Assembly: GCF_019890675.1 (NCBI RefSeq)
Contig: NZ_JAIOAA010000002.1
Location: 124,001 to 188,000, forward strand
DNA: 64,000 nucleotides
Direction: 5' to 3'
DNA from: Micromonospora sp. PLK6-60
GTDB taxonomy: Bacteria > Actinomycetota > Actinomycetes > Mycobacteriales > Micromonosporaceae
Positions 44,330-53,086 of this stretch are shown here, piece by piece. Positions within the stretch are counted from its first letter, which is position 1. The number at the start of each line of letters is the position of its first letter. The notes under the pieces are model-generated. The model ran no database searches and was not told where the DNA came from. It was given only the letters and a program-made list of their open reading frames with translations. A program made the position numbers and the translations under genes.

Positions 44330-45910
44330 GTGCGAGTGACCGGTACGGGACATGCCAGCATGCGGATCGACACGGCCGCGGGCAGCATCCTGTGCGACCC
44401 GTGGGTCAATCCCGCGTACTTCGCCTCCTGGTTCCCCTTCCCGGACAACTCCCAGCTCGACTGGGAGACCCTGGGCCAGGTCGACTACCTGTACGTGTCG
44501 CACCTGCACCGGGACCACTTCGACGCGAAGCACCTGCGCGACTTCATCTCGAAGGACGCCACCGTCCTGCTGCCCGAGTTCCCGACCTCGGAGATGGAGG
44601 ACGAGCTGCGGGCGCTGGGCTTCACCAAGTTCCTGAAGGCGCCCAACGAGCAGGTGGTGGAGCTGCCCGGCGGCCTGAAGATCATGATCCAGGCGCTGAC
44701 CAGCCCGACCGACGGCCCGATCGGTGACTCGTCGCTCTGGGTGGAGTACGACGGTGTGCGGCTGCTCAACCAGAACGACGCCCGCCCGACCGACCTGAGC
44801 GTCTTCGCCGAGCTGGGCCACGTGCACGCGCACCTGCTCCAGTTCTCCGGCGCGATCTGGTACCCGATGGTCTACGAGCTGCCGCAGGCGGCGAAGACCG
44901 CGTTCGGCAAGCAGAAGCGGGACCGGCAGTTCGACCGCACCTGGCGCTACATCGACGACCTGAAGGCCGACCACGTCTTCCCGATCGCCGGCCCGCCGTG
45001 CTTCCTCGACGACGAGCTGTGGCAGTTCAACGACATCTTCGACGACGAGGGGAACATCTTCCCCGACCAGTCGGTGTTCCTGGCCGAGTACGCGAAGGTC
45101 GGCGGCACCAACGGCATCGTGCTGCTGCCCGGCAGCGTCGCCGAGGTGACCACGGAGGGCGCCACCACCACCCACCCGGTGCCGGTGGCGGAGTTCTTCG
45201 CGAACAAGGTCGCCCACCTGGAGGAGATGCGGGAGCGCAAGCGGCCGATCATCGAGGCGGAGAAGGCGTCCTGGCGGCACCCCGAGGTCGACGTGCTCGG
45301 CGAGATGAAGCGCCGGATCGAGCCGCTGCTGGACGAGTCGATCTACCTGGCCAAGGGGGTCGGCGGGCCGGTCCGCTTCGACCTCGTCGGCTACGACGGG
45401 GAGAGCGTCGAGTCGATCGTGGTGGACTTCCCCGGCAAGGAGGTCCGGCCGTACGCGGACGAGAAGGTCCGCTACCGGTTCCGTACCGAGCGGGCGCTGA
45501 TCGAGCACCTGCTGCACATCGACGAGGTGGACTGGGTCAACTCCCTCTTCCTGTCCTGCCGCTTCTCCGCCGCCCGGATCGGCCAGTACAACGAGTTCGT
45601 CTACGCGTTCTTCAAGTGCCTCTCCGAGGAGCGCCTCCAGTACGCCGAGGGCTGGTACGACGAGCACGAGCGGGCGGTCGACGCCGAGGACATCACGCTG
45701 GACGGCTGGACGGTGCAGCGGCGCTGCCCGCACCTGAAGGCCGACCTGAGCCGGTTCGGCATCGTCGACGGCGACCAGCTCACCTGCCAGCTGCACGGCT
45801 GGAAGTTCGACCTGCCCAGCGGTCGCTGCCTGACCAGCGTCGGCCACAAGATCCGCGCCCACCGGGCCGACGAGAACACCCCCGCGCCGGCCGGAGAGGC
45901 GCTGAGCTGA
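44330..45910 (+). CDS. MBL-fold protein fused to C-terminal Rieske domain
   Basis: 526 aa. The N-terminal ~230 residues are a metallo-beta-lactamase fold of the UlaG type with the zinc-ligand motif SHLHRDHFD. The middle ~210 residues are helical and unassigned. The C-terminal ~75 residues are a Rieske [2Fe-2S] domain with CPH and CQLH ligands in RRCPHLKADLSRFGIVDGD and LTCQLHGWKF. The combination recalls CMP-N-acetylneuraminate hydroxylase, but there the Rieske domain is N-terminal. Reaction unknown; an oxygen- or hydride-dependent hydroxylation on a bulky substrate is a guess. GTG start with GAGGGGG upstream. Confidence 0.8.
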   Translation: MRVTGTGHASMRIDTAAGSILCDPWVNPAYFASWFPFPDNSQLDWETLGQVDYLYVSHLHRDHFDAKHLRDFISKDATVLLPEFPTSEMEDELRALGFTKFLKAPNEQVVELPGGLKIMIQALTSPTDGPIGDSSLWVEYDGVRLLNQNDARPTDLSVFAELGHVHAHLLQFSGAIWYPMVYELPQAAKTAFGKQKRDRQFDRTWRYIDDLKADHVFPIAGPPCFLDDELWQFNDIFDDEGNIFPDQSVFLAEYAKVGGTNGIVLLPGSVAEVTTEGATTTHPVPVAEFFANKVAHLEEMRERKRPIIEAEKASWRHPEVDVLGEMKRRIEPLLDESIYLAKGVGGPVRFDLVGYDGESVESIVVDFPGKEVRPYADEKVRYRFRTERALIEHLLHIDEVDWVNSLFLSCRFSAARIGQYNEFVYAFFKCLSEERLQYAEGWYDEHERAVDAEDITLDGWTVQRRCPHLKADLSRFGIVDGDQLTCQLHGWKFDLPSGRCLTSVGHKIRAHRADENTPAPAGEALS

Positions 45911-45912
45911 GG

Positions 45913-45966
45913 TGTTGACCGGGGGCCCCTGCTATGCGGAATGCGTTAAGCAGGGGCCCTTCCTTA
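45913..45966 (-). repeat. Dispersed palindromic element, copy 3 (inverted)
   Basis: On the minus strand it starts TAAGGAAGGGCCCC and has perfect 11-bp arms GGGCCCCTGCT / AGCAGGGGCCC around a 13-nt loop with the core TTAACGCATTC. It occupies almost the whole gap between two convergent stops. Its initial TAA is the stop codon of the FAD oxidoreductase; it could terminate both transcripts. Confidence 0.85.
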
Positions 45967-47565
45967 CCGGCCCAGGTCGGCGAGGATGCGCTGGGCGGCG
46001 TTGTGGCCGGCCGCCCCGATGACACTGCCGGCGGGGTGGCAGCCGGCGCTGCCCGCGTACACGCCGTCGATCCCGGTGGCGTACGGCATCCGGTCGGTGA
46101 ACGAGACGGTGTTGTCGACGTGGTGGATGTGCCCGCCGGTGATGCCGAAGTGCGCCTCGATCCCCGGTGGGGGCAGCGGCACCGCGTCGGCGATCAGGTC
46201 ACCGGTGCCCGGGGCGTACCGCTCGCAGATCGCGACCAGCCGCTCGACGTAGCCGGGCAGCGCCTCGTCCCACGTGGTGCCGGCCAGCTCGTACGGCACC
46301 GACTGCACGAACAGCGCCGACGAGTGGTGCCCGGCGTCGTCGGACAGCGACGGGTCGACGGTGGTGTGCAGGTACCACTCGATCGTCGGCTCCGCCGGCA
46401 GCCGCCCGGCCTGCACGTCCGCCCACATGGCGCGCAGCGCGGCCATCGGCGACTCGTCGCCCGCGCCGACCAGTGAGGCCGACCCGGGCAGCAGGTGGAT
46501 GGTGGAGCCGAACGGGCTGGGCGCGTCCGCCGGCAGGCAGGCGAAGCGGGGCAGCCCGGTCAGCGCCAGGTTGAGCTTGAGCGTGGTGCCGGGCCGGCGG
46601 ACCGCGGCCATCCGCTCACCCAGCTCCGCCGGCAGCGCGCCGCCGGGCAGCAGCTCCATCAGCCGGTACGGGTCGCAGGCCCCGAGCACGACGTTCGCGG
46701 CGACCTGCCGGCCGTCGGCCAGCACCACCCCGGACGCGGCCCCGCCGTCGAGGGTGATCGCGCTGACCGGGGTACCGGTCACGATGGTCGCGCCGGCCGC
46801 GCGGGCGGCGTCGGCGAAGGTGCCCGACACGGTGCCCATGCCGCCCCGCGCGATCATCCAGGTGCCGTCGGAACCGGGCAATCTGCACATGTTGTGCACG
46901 AGGAAGTTGTGCCCGGTCCCGGGGTCGTCCGGGCCGGCGTTCAGCCCGGACAGGCCGTCGGTGACCGCGTACATGCTGACCAGCAGCTCGGAGCGGAAGT
47001 CGAAGCGGGCCAGGTAGTCGGCGACCGAGCCGCGGACCAGGTCGACGAAGACCTGCCGCAGCGCCGGCCGGACGTACCGCTCGGCGGTCTCCTCGACCGG
47101 CAGCGGCCCGGCCAGCCAGGCCGGCGCCAGGTCCGCGCGGAGCTGGGCCAGCTCGGCCTGGAGCGCGTCGTCGGCGGCCACGTCGGCGGGGGAGAACATC
47201 TCGGTGAGCTGCCGCCGGGTGGCGGCGTGGTCGCTGCCGAAGAGGAGGTACGGCGAGCCGAGCCCGCCCGGGGTGGGCAGGAAGTAGTGCGGGTCGCGGC
47301 GCAGCACCGGAATGCTCACGTCGAGCGTGGCGAGCAGCTCCGGCGGCATCAGCCCGAGCAGGTACGACCCGGTGGAGTGCCGCAGCCCCGGCACCTTGGG
47401 GAACGGGTTCTCCGTGCGGGTGGCCCCGCCGATCACCTCGGCGGCCTCCAGCACCAGCACGTCCAGCCCGGCCCGGGCCAACAGGATCGCCGACACCAAC
47501 CCGTTGTGCCCGGATCCGACGATCACGACGTCCGCCCGCCCCGGCACCGCACCAACTTCGCTCAT
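45964..47565 (-). CDS. NAD(P)/FAD-dependent oxidoreductase, phytoene desaturase-like
   Basis: 533 aa. The dinucleotide-binding motif is at the N-terminus: VVIVGSGHNGLVSAILLARA, with LVLEAAEVIGGATRTE after it. The C-terminal FAD motif is GIDGVYAGSAGCHPAGSVIG followed by GAAGHNAA. The overall layout is that of the CrtI/PYROXD2 group of amine or polyene oxidoreductases, but no carotenoid genes are nearby, so the substrate is unknown. The ATG at 47565 lies 8 nt after TAGGGT, so a leaderless transcript is likely; a much longer frame on this strand is not coding. The stop codon belongs to a palindromic element. Confidence 0.88.
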   Translation of the reverse strand: MSEVGAVPGRADVVIVGSGHNGLVSAILLARAGLDVLVLEAAEVIGGATRTENPFPKVPGLRHSTGSYLLGLMPPELLATLDVSIPVLRRDPHYFLPTPGGLGSPYLLFGSDHAATRRQLTEMFSPADVAADDALQAELAQLRADLAPAWLAGPLPVEETAERYVRPALRQVFVDLVRGSVADYLARFDFRSELLVSMYAVTDGLSGLNAGPDDPGTGHNFLVHNMCRLPGSDGTWMIARGGMGTVSGTFADAARAAGATIVTGTPVSAITLDGGAASGVVLADGRQVAANVVLGACDPYRLMELLPGGALPAELGERMAAVRRPGTTLKLNLALTGLPRFACLPADAPSPFGSTIHLLPGSASLVGAGDESPMAALRAMWADVQAGRLPAEPTIEWYLHTTVDPSLSDDAGHHSSALFVQSVPYELAGTTWDEALPGYVERLVAICERYAPGTGDLIADAVPLPPPGIEAHFGITGGHIHHVDNTVSFTDRMPYATGIDGVYAGSAGCHPAGSVIGAAGHNAAQRILADLGR

Positions 47566-47573
47566 ACCCGCGC

Positions 47574-47579
47574 ACCCTA
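47574..47579 (-). promoter_or_regulatory. Putative -10 element, leaderless start of FAD oxidoreductase
   Basis: TAGGGT on the minus strand, 8 nt before the ATG at 47565. Confidence 0.45.
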
Positions 47580-47659
47580 CTGCCCTCACCGCCACCGCAC
47601 CCCGACTCGCGCCCGGCTCCCGCCCGGCTCGTGCCCGGTTCCCGCCCGGTTCCCGCCCT

Positions 47660-47716
47660 TGATCATGGAGTTGGCGGTGGTAGGGAGCGCTCTCCCACCC
47701 GCTAACTCCATGATCA
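47660..47716. repeat. Palindromic element with TGATCATGGAGTT ends
   Basis: TGATCATGGAGTT at the left and its complement AACTCCATGATCA at the right bracket a ~30-bp centre that is also partly self-complementary around GAGCGCTC. It lies in the gap between two divergent genes, so it is not a simple terminator. The GATC-n-TGGA ends resemble those at 16669-16729, suggesting one family. Confidence 0.8.
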
Positions 47717-47798
47717 CCGAGCCTGGCCCGGTCGGTCGGCGGGGCAGTCGGCCCCGGGGCGGGTCGGGCGGGGGCCGGGGAGGGGTGCGGGGGTGGGC

Positions 47799-47804
47799 TA
47801 CGGT
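47799..47804 (+). promoter_or_regulatory. Putative -10 element, leaderless start of bL12-like gene
   Basis: TACGGT ends 7 nt before the ATG at 47812, with no ribosome-binding site. Confidence 0.45.
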
Positions 47805-47811
47805 GGCCGGC

Positions 47812-48288
47812 ATGTCGCCGGGGGTTGAGGTCGTCGTGGGGGTGCTGGGCGTCGTCGGGGTGGTGCTGCTGCTCGTGTTCGGGCGGGGCTCGTGGCGGCC
47901 TCGGGAGCTGGGGGCACCGGGGCGGACCGCCGAGGAGGGGCAGGCCGAGGTGCTGCGGCTGGTCCGGGACGGGCGCACGGTCGAGGCGGTCAAGGTGCTG
48001 CGTCAGCAGACCGGGCTGGGGCTGCTGGAGGCCAAGCGGGCGGTGGATCTGCTGGCGGCCGGCGGCAGCTGGCCACCTGGGGCCGCGCCACCCGGGAACG
48101 GCGTCGCCGGCCGGGCCGGTGTCGCGGACGGGGCCGGTGTGGTGGACGGGGCGCACCTTGACGACGGGGTGCGGGCCGAGGCCGCCCGGCTCGCCCATGG
48201 CGACCGGAAGATCCAGGCGATCAAGCTGGTGCGCGAGCACACGAACTGGACGCTGGCCGAGGCGAAGCGGTACGTGGACGGCCTCTGA
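47812..48288 (+). CDS. Membrane-anchored protein with two bL12 C-terminal-like domains
   Basis: 158 aa. Residues ~5-23 form one membrane segment. Two copies of a helix-helix motif resembling the C-terminal domain of ribosomal protein bL12 follow: residues 43-82 (TVEAVKVLRQQTGLGLLEAK) and 119-158 (KIQAIKLVREHTNWTLAEAK), separated by a ~35-residue Gly/Ala-rich linker. In bL12 this face recruits translational GTPases; here the domains are tethered to the membrane, and the function is unknown. The start follows a leaderless-type promoter. The gene is divergent from the FAD oxidoreductase. Confidence 0.75.
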   Translation: MSPGVEVVVGVLGVVGVVLLLVFGRGSWRPRELGAPGRTAEEGQAEVLRLVRDGRTVEAVKVLRQQTGLGLLEAKRAVDLLAAGGSWPPGAAPPGNGVAGRAGVADGAGVVDGAHLDDGVRAEAARLAHGDRKIQAIKLVREHTNWTLAEAKRYVDGL

Positions 48289-48410
48289 CCGCCGCCTGCC
48301 GGGCCGGGCCGCACCGTCAGGCCGGGGCTGCCCGGTCATGCGCGAGCCGTCCGGCCATGCGCGAGGCGCCCGGCCAGGCGCGGGCGGCCGGTCAGGCGCG
48401 AGGCGTCCGG

Positions 48411-49250
48411 TCAGGCGCGGGCCGCGCGGACGGCCCGCCACCGGCTCAGCGCCAGCGTGGCCGAGTAGCCGGCCAGGACGATCACGTGGAAGAGGTAGAG
48501 CCAGAGCAGGATGGCCACCGCGGCGCCCACCGCGTCGAACCCCCCGAACGGGACGCCCAGGTCGAGCGGGAGCGAGCAGAACAGCACGAAACCGTGCAGG
48601 AAGCCGGAAAGGTTCGCCGCGGTGAACGAGCCGAGCGCCAGCGTCGACAGCCAGTCCGGGGAGGCCGGCCCGACCACCCGGAACACCCACATCAGCACCG
48701 GCGTGAGCACCAGCCACACCGCCAGGAAGGACAGCACGACGCCGAGCGCGCCGATCCAGCCGCCCTGGCGGACCAGCCGGGTGGTCAGCGGCAGCGCGAT
48801 GAGGATCGACAGCAGCAGCGCCGGGGCCGGGGCGAGCAGCGGGAGCAGCAGCAGCCGGCCGCGCCAGCCGACCAGCGACTCATCCGTGCCGCCGGGCAGG
48901 GCCACCGAGACGAACGCCCGGCGCAGGCCCTCGCCGTACAGCGAGGCGGGCAGCAGCGACGCCAGCGCCAGCAGCGGGGTCAGGCCCAGGCCGCCCTCGA
49001 CCAGGGCGGCGACCGCCCGGTTGGCGCCGATGTCGGCGGGCAGGGTGTCGATCGCGTACGAGGTGAGCCGGCGGACCTTGTCGTCGCCGGCGAGCAGCCC
49101 GGTCATCCAGATGGCGAGCAGGGCCACCGGCACCACGGCGATCGCCCCGTAGAAGGTGATCGCGGCGGCGTGCAGCGACAGGTCCCGACCGCGTACCGGC
49201 CGGAACGCGCCCCTGGTGATCCGTTTCGCCCGCTGCCACCCCGTACCCAT
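48411..49250 (-). CDS. YihY/BrkB family membrane protein
   Basis: 279 aa with six hydrophobic segments. The family hallmark is the early HAAAITFYGAIAVVPVALLA stretch. Older annotations call such proteins virulence factor BrkB or ribonuclease BN; neither is supported. The role is unknown, possibly transport. The start ATG is preceded by GGGGAAGAAG. It is convergent with the bL12-like gene and divergent from the GNAT gene. Confidence 0.85.
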   Translation of the reverse strand: MGTGWQRAKRITRGAFRPVRGRDLSLHAAAITFYGAIAVVPVALLAIWMTGLLAGDDKVRRLTSYAIDTLPADIGANRAVAALVEGGLGLTPLLALASLLPASLYGEGLRRAFVSVALPGGTDESLVGWRGRLLLLPLLAPAPALLLSILIALPLTTRLVRQGGWIGALGVVLSFLAVWLVLTPVLMWVFRVVGPASPDWLSTLALGSFTAANLSGFLHGFVLFCSLPLDLGVPFGGFDAVGAAVAILLWLYLFHVIVLAGYSATLALSRWRAVRAARA

Positions 49251-49287
49251 CGCGATCTTCTTCCCCGCGCGGTGGCCCGGTACGCAT

Positions 49288-49293
49288 TACGAT
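49288..49293 (+). promoter_or_regulatory. Putative -10 element, leaderless start of GNAT gene
   Basis: TACGAT ends 8 nt before the ATG at 49302, with no ribosome-binding site. Confidence 0.5.
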
Positions 49294-49301
49294 CGCGCGT
49301 C

Positions 49302-49847
49302 ATGACCGTCCTCACCACCGACCGGCTGCTGCTGCGCGACTGGACCGACTCCCCGGCCGACCTGGCCCGGATCTACGACATCTACTCCCGGGCGGAGGTC
49401 GTCCACTGGTTGAACGCGGCCGGCCTGCCGCTGACCGCGCCGGAGCAGGCGGCCGGGCGGCTGGCGATGTGGCGGGCCCGGCACGCCGACCACGGCGACC
49501 GGTACGGGACCTGGGCGATCGAACGGCGCGACACCGCCGAGGTCGTCGGGACGCTGCTGCTCAGGCCGCTGCCCGGCCGGGACGAGGGGGTGCTGACCGA
49601 CGACATCGAGGTGGGCTGGCACCTGCACCCCGACTCGTGGGGGCACGGCTACGCCACCGAGGCGGCCCGGGCGGCGGTGGAGCGCGAGCTGAGTCTGGGC
49701 GCCGCCGAGGTCCTCGCGGTGGTGGCGCCGGGCAACGAGGCGTCGATGGCGGTGGCCCGGCGCCTCGGCATGAGCCACGTGGGCCGGCGCACCGACTGGT
49801 ACGGCGGCGAGTTGTTGGAGACCTTCGTCCGCCGCCGCCCGGCCTGA
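49302..49847 (+). CDS. GNAT family N-acetyltransferase
   Basis: 181 aa, RimJ/RimL-like type. It begins LTTDRLLLRDWTDSPADLAR; the acetyl-CoA loop is in DSWGHGYATEAARAAVE and the C-terminal NEASMAVARRLGMSHVGRR is the usual final strand-helix. Substrate unknown. The gene follows a leaderless-type promoter and is followed by a strong hairpin before the convergent large secreted protein gene. Confidence 0.9.
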   Translation: MTVLTTDRLLLRDWTDSPADLARIYDIYSRAEVVHWLNAAGLPLTAPEQAAGRLAMWRARHADHGDRYGTWAIERRDTAEVVGTLLLRPLPGRDEGVLTDDIEVGWHLHPDSWGHGYATEAARAAVERELSLGAAEVLAVVAPGNEASMAVARRLGMSHVGRRTDWYGGELLETFVRRRPA

Positions 49848-49948
49848 GCGCCCGCTGGACGACCCGACCGGGCCTGATCGGGGATGGCTCGGCCTGACCG
49901 GTCGGGCCTGATCGGTGATGGCCCGGGCGGACCGTCGGGCCGGAACGG

Positions 49949-49984
49949 GACGGGCCCGAGCAGGTGATCCTGCTCGGGCCCGTC
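49949..49984. terminator. Bidirectional terminator hairpin
   Basis: GACGGGCCCGAGCAGG / CCTGCTCGGGCCCGTC is a perfect 16-bp stem with a TGAT loop, between the convergent GNAT gene and the large secreted protein gene. Confidence 0.9.
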
Positions 49985-50002
49985 ATCCGTCCGGGGCGGT
50001 CG

Positions 50003-53000
50003 TCAGCCGAAGCCCTTCATCCCGCTCCAGTTGTCGCCCAGCACCGTCTTCACCGGCGCGTTCGTGTTGGTGGTGGACGGGTGGTAGACCACCATCGTGC
50101 CGTCCGCCCCCTTGCGGGCCCACAGGTCCGGGATCCGGTCCCCGTTCACGTCGGGGATGCCGATGACGGCGCTGATGTTGGCCTCCGTCCAGTTCGTGCC
50201 GTAGGAGACGTCACCGCTGCGGGAGGCGGCGGCCGACTTGAGCGAGTCGAGGCTGACGCTGCCCGCCACCGTCCCCGGCTTGCCGTGCCGGATGTAGAAG
50301 GTGCCGGCGTCCAGGTTGCGCCAGAGCATGTCCGGCGTGCCGTCGAGGTCGACGTCGGCCACGTTGACGATCTCCCGGCGGGCCCACGCGGTGCCCTCCA
50401 TCAGGGTGGCCTCCTGGAAGCTCGCCCCGGTGTAGCCGCTCAGCGTCCAGAACGCGGTGCCGGCCCGCAGCACCAGGTCGGGCAGCTTGTCGCCGGTGAT
50501 GTCGCCGACCGCCTTGAGCTGCGTCCAGGTGTCCGGTGCGGGGGCGTTGGCCGGCAGCAACACCCGCAGCCGCTTGTCGACGTTGAAGCTGCCGTACCCG
50601 TCACCGGGGTAGAGCCAGAACCCGCCGTCGGGGGTGCGGGCGAACAGGTCGGTCGAGCCGTCACCCGGGTACGCGTCGCCGTGCTTGGCGATCAGCGCCG
50701 CCCTGCCGCTGGCCGGGTCGAACCAGTGGCCGGCCGGGTTGAGCGCGCCCTTGTCGTCGTAGGAGGCGTACTGCCAGGCGTACAGCTCGCCGTCCACGTC
50801 GCCGGCGTAGTTGCGCAGCCGGCCGCCGGAGTCGATGAGCAGCAGGTCGACGATGCCGTCGCCGCCGGTGTCACCGGGGCTGTCCGCCACGTCCCTCGGC
50901 GGCACGTAGAACCAGTAGTCGGTGCGGGCGCTGCGGTTGCCCACCGCGTCGTACGCGTACACGTGCAGGGTGGTCGGGCCGGCGTGCCGCGGCGTCAGGT
51001 CGGGCACGGTGGCCTTGCCGCTGCTGGCGGTCACCTCCTTGGCGCCGATGCCCTCGAAGGCGTAGCTGAACTTGGTCGCCCCGGTGGCGGTGAAGGTGAT
51101 CGCGCCCTTCTGGCCGAACTTCACCGTGGCCCAGGTGGCCCCGTCCGGGGTGGCCTCCTTGAACACGTCGCTGGTGACCTCGGGCGCGGGCGGGGCGGAG
51201 GCGTCGATGGTGAACCGGCACGGCTCGGTGCCCGGCGGGAAGTACGTCGACGACTCGCCGCCGGAGTCCTCGGAGCGCACGTCCCACGAGTAGGTGGCCT
51301 TGTCCTCCAGCGTGGTGGAGGGGATGGTGACGGTGCCCTTGCCGCTGCTCAGGCTGGTGACCAGGGTGCCCGCCGGCACCGTGCCGCCGGTCTTCCACCA
51401 GCGGAAGCGCAGGCCCTTCAGGTTGCCGTCGGGGTCGCTGCCGGTCGCGGTCAGCACGATGTTGGTCTTGGCGATCGTCACCCCGTTGCCGGGGCCGGGC
51501 ACGCACGCGCCGCCGGGCGTGGTGGTGCCGCCGGTCGGCTCCTTCGGCGGCCGGTTGTAGGTGACGGAGAGCTCGGCGGAGGTGGCCCGGAACTTGCGCC
51601 AGGTGTACTTGTCGGTCTCACTGGTGGCGCGCATGCCGAGGGTGATGCTCGACGCGCCGCCGTCCGCGCCCACCTGGGCGGCTTCGAGCACGTTGAAGCT
51701 CACGTAGTCGTCGGCGCAGCTGCTGCTGTAGCCGAACGCGAAGCTCTTGCGCTGCTGCTCCTTGGTCCAGCTCGGCTGCTTGTTCCAGGTGGTGCCGGTG
51801 GAGATGGCCCCGGTGCGCCAGAGCTGGATCTCCCGGCCGGAGCAGGACCACGAGTAGTTGTTCAGCACCTTGAAGGTGGCCGAGCTGATCGTGGCGCCCT
51901 TGAGGGTGCTGCTGTAGCCCATCCGCCAGAAGGAGCGGGCGGTGCCACCGGTGTCGGACTCGTAGCCCACCCGGGCGTCGGAGGTCCCGCCGTTGAAGTT
52001 GGTGCCGTTCCAGTAGTTGCTGTTGGGGTACGGCTTGTAGGCGAAGGTCCACGCCGACTCGCCGCTGGTGAGGGTCGGGTCCAGGAAGACGGGGAAGCGC
52101 ACGTCGGCGCGGCTGAGCAGCCCGCTGGCGGCGGCGTCCAGGCGCAGCAGCGCGTCGCCGGTGCCGTCCCGGTCGAGGCGGGTGGGGATGGGCGCCTGGC
52201 GGGCGCCCGGCTCGATGCCGCTGAGACCGGAGAGCTTCAGCACGTCCGCCGGGCTGGCCACGGCGGTGCGCGGGGCGCTGCCCGGCTCGGCGTCGGGGTC
52301 CCGGCCGGAGGAGTCCCACCCGAACGGGGTGGGGATCGAGCCGATCTCCTTGCCGGCGCGGTCCAGGGCCCGGACGCCGCCGGTGTCCGGGTCGTGCCGG
52401 AAGACCAGGGTCGCCGAGCGCAGGCCGTAGCCGAGGGTGCGCACGGCCGCCAGGGTGCCGGCCGACCGGTCCTTGACGATCAGCAGCTGCGCGAAACCGC
52501 CGGTCTCGCGGGCGACCACCAGCAGGTCCACCCCGGAGCGTACGTTCGGGTAGAGCGCGCGCGGGCCGTCGAGCACCGGCTCCGGCAGCGGGCCGGGCCA
52601 GACGTACGCGATGGTGTGGCCGTCGACGTCCATCTCGGCCAGCACGTTGTCCTCGCCCTTGCCGCCGCCGGAGAAGCGGACCGGGGTGGGCGGGTTGGCC
52701 GGGCGGACGCCGAGGTCGCCGCCGGTGCGGGTCAGCGTGGTGTCGATGTCCGCCCACCGGCCCGCGGCGTCGCGCGCCCGGCGGGGCGCGGCGTGGAACG
52801 TGGTGCGCAGCTGGCCGTCGGGCAGCGCCCAGGTCTGCGAGGTGGCGGTGGTGGCGGTCTCCACCAGCACCTCCTTGCCGCTCCGGCGGGCGTCGGCCAC
52901 GGCGACCACCTCGTCGCGCGGCCCGGTGGGCGCCGGCGCGGCGGCGGTGGTCACCTCCTGCGGCTCGTCCGACCCGAGCCACCAGGGCAACGGGGCGGCG

Positions 53001-53086
53001 ACGAGTGCGGCCAGTGCGAGGCCCAGGGTGATGGTCAGCCTGGTGCGCGTGCGTACGAAGGGACTGAGCAGGCGAGGCACGGTCAC
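50003..53086 (-). CDS. Large secreted protein with DNRLRE-type and FG-GAP repeats
   Basis: 1027 aa. A signal peptide occupies residues 1-~35 (RTRTRLTITLGLALAALVAA). The middle resembles the DNRLRE/beta-sandwich modules seen in actinobacterial RHS proteins (ARVGYESDTGGTARSFWRMG, SATFKVLNNYSWSCSGREIQ). Two Ig-like strands regions follow, then at least four VCBS/FG-GAP repeats near the C-terminus: GDITGDKLPDLVLRAG, NVADVDLDGTPDMLWRN and GIPDVNGDRIPDLWARKG, which bind Ca in integrin-like beta-propellers. No enzymatic motif is seen. The GTG at 53086 has GGGAG upstream and puts the signal peptide near the start. It is divergent from the RHS toxin gene. Confidence 0.8.
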   Translation of the reverse strand: MTVPRLLSPFVRTRTRLTITLGLALAALVAAPLPWWLGSDEPQEVTTAAAPAPTGPRDEVVAVADARRSGKEVLVETATTATSQTWALPDGQLRTTFHAAPRRARDAAGRWADIDTTLTRTGGDLGVRPANPPTPVRFSGGGKGEDNVLAEMDVDGHTIAYVWPGPLPEPVLDGPRALYPNVRSGVDLLVVARETGGFAQLLIVKDRSAGTLAAVRTLGYGLRSATLVFRHDPDTGGVRALDRAGKEIGSIPTPFGWDSSGRDPDAEPGSAPRTAVASPADVLKLSGLSGIEPGARQAPIPTRLDRDGTGDALLRLDAAASGLLSRADVRFPVFLDPTLTSGESAWTFAYKPYPNSNYWNGTNFNGGTSDARVGYESDTGGTARSFWRMGYSSTLKGATISSATFKVLNNYSWSCSGREIQLWRTGAISTGTTWNKQPSWTKEQQRKSFAFGYSSSCADDYVSFNVLEAAQVGADGGASSITLGMRATSETDKYTWRKFRATSAELSVTYNRPPKEPTGGTTTPGGACVPGPGNGVTIAKTNIVLTATGSDPDGNLKGLRFRWWKTGGTVPAGTLVTSLSSGKGTVTIPSTTLEDKATYSWDVRSEDSGGESSTYFPPGTEPCRFTIDASAPPAPEVTSDVFKEATPDGATWATVKFGQKGAITFTATGATKFSYAFEGIGAKEVTASSGKATVPDLTPRHAGPTTLHVYAYDAVGNRSARTDYWFYVPPRDVADSPGDTGGDGIVDLLLIDSGGRLRNYAGDVDGELYAWQYASYDDKGALNPAGHWFDPASGRAALIAKHGDAYPGDGSTDLFARTPDGGFWLYPGDGYGSFNVDKRLRVLLPANAPAPDTWTQLKAVGDITGDKLPDLVLRAGTAFWTLSGYTGASFQEATLMEGTAWARREIVNVADVDLDGTPDMLWRNLDAGTFYIRHGKPGTVAGSVSLDSLKSAAASRSGDVSYGTNWTEANISAVIGIPDVNGDRIPDLWARKGADGTMVVYHPSTTNTNAPVKTVLGDNWSGMKGFG

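Noticed and set aside
47660-47716. Palindrome as terminator
   Set aside because: It lies in a divergent gap, so no transcript ends there, and it lacks a U-tract.
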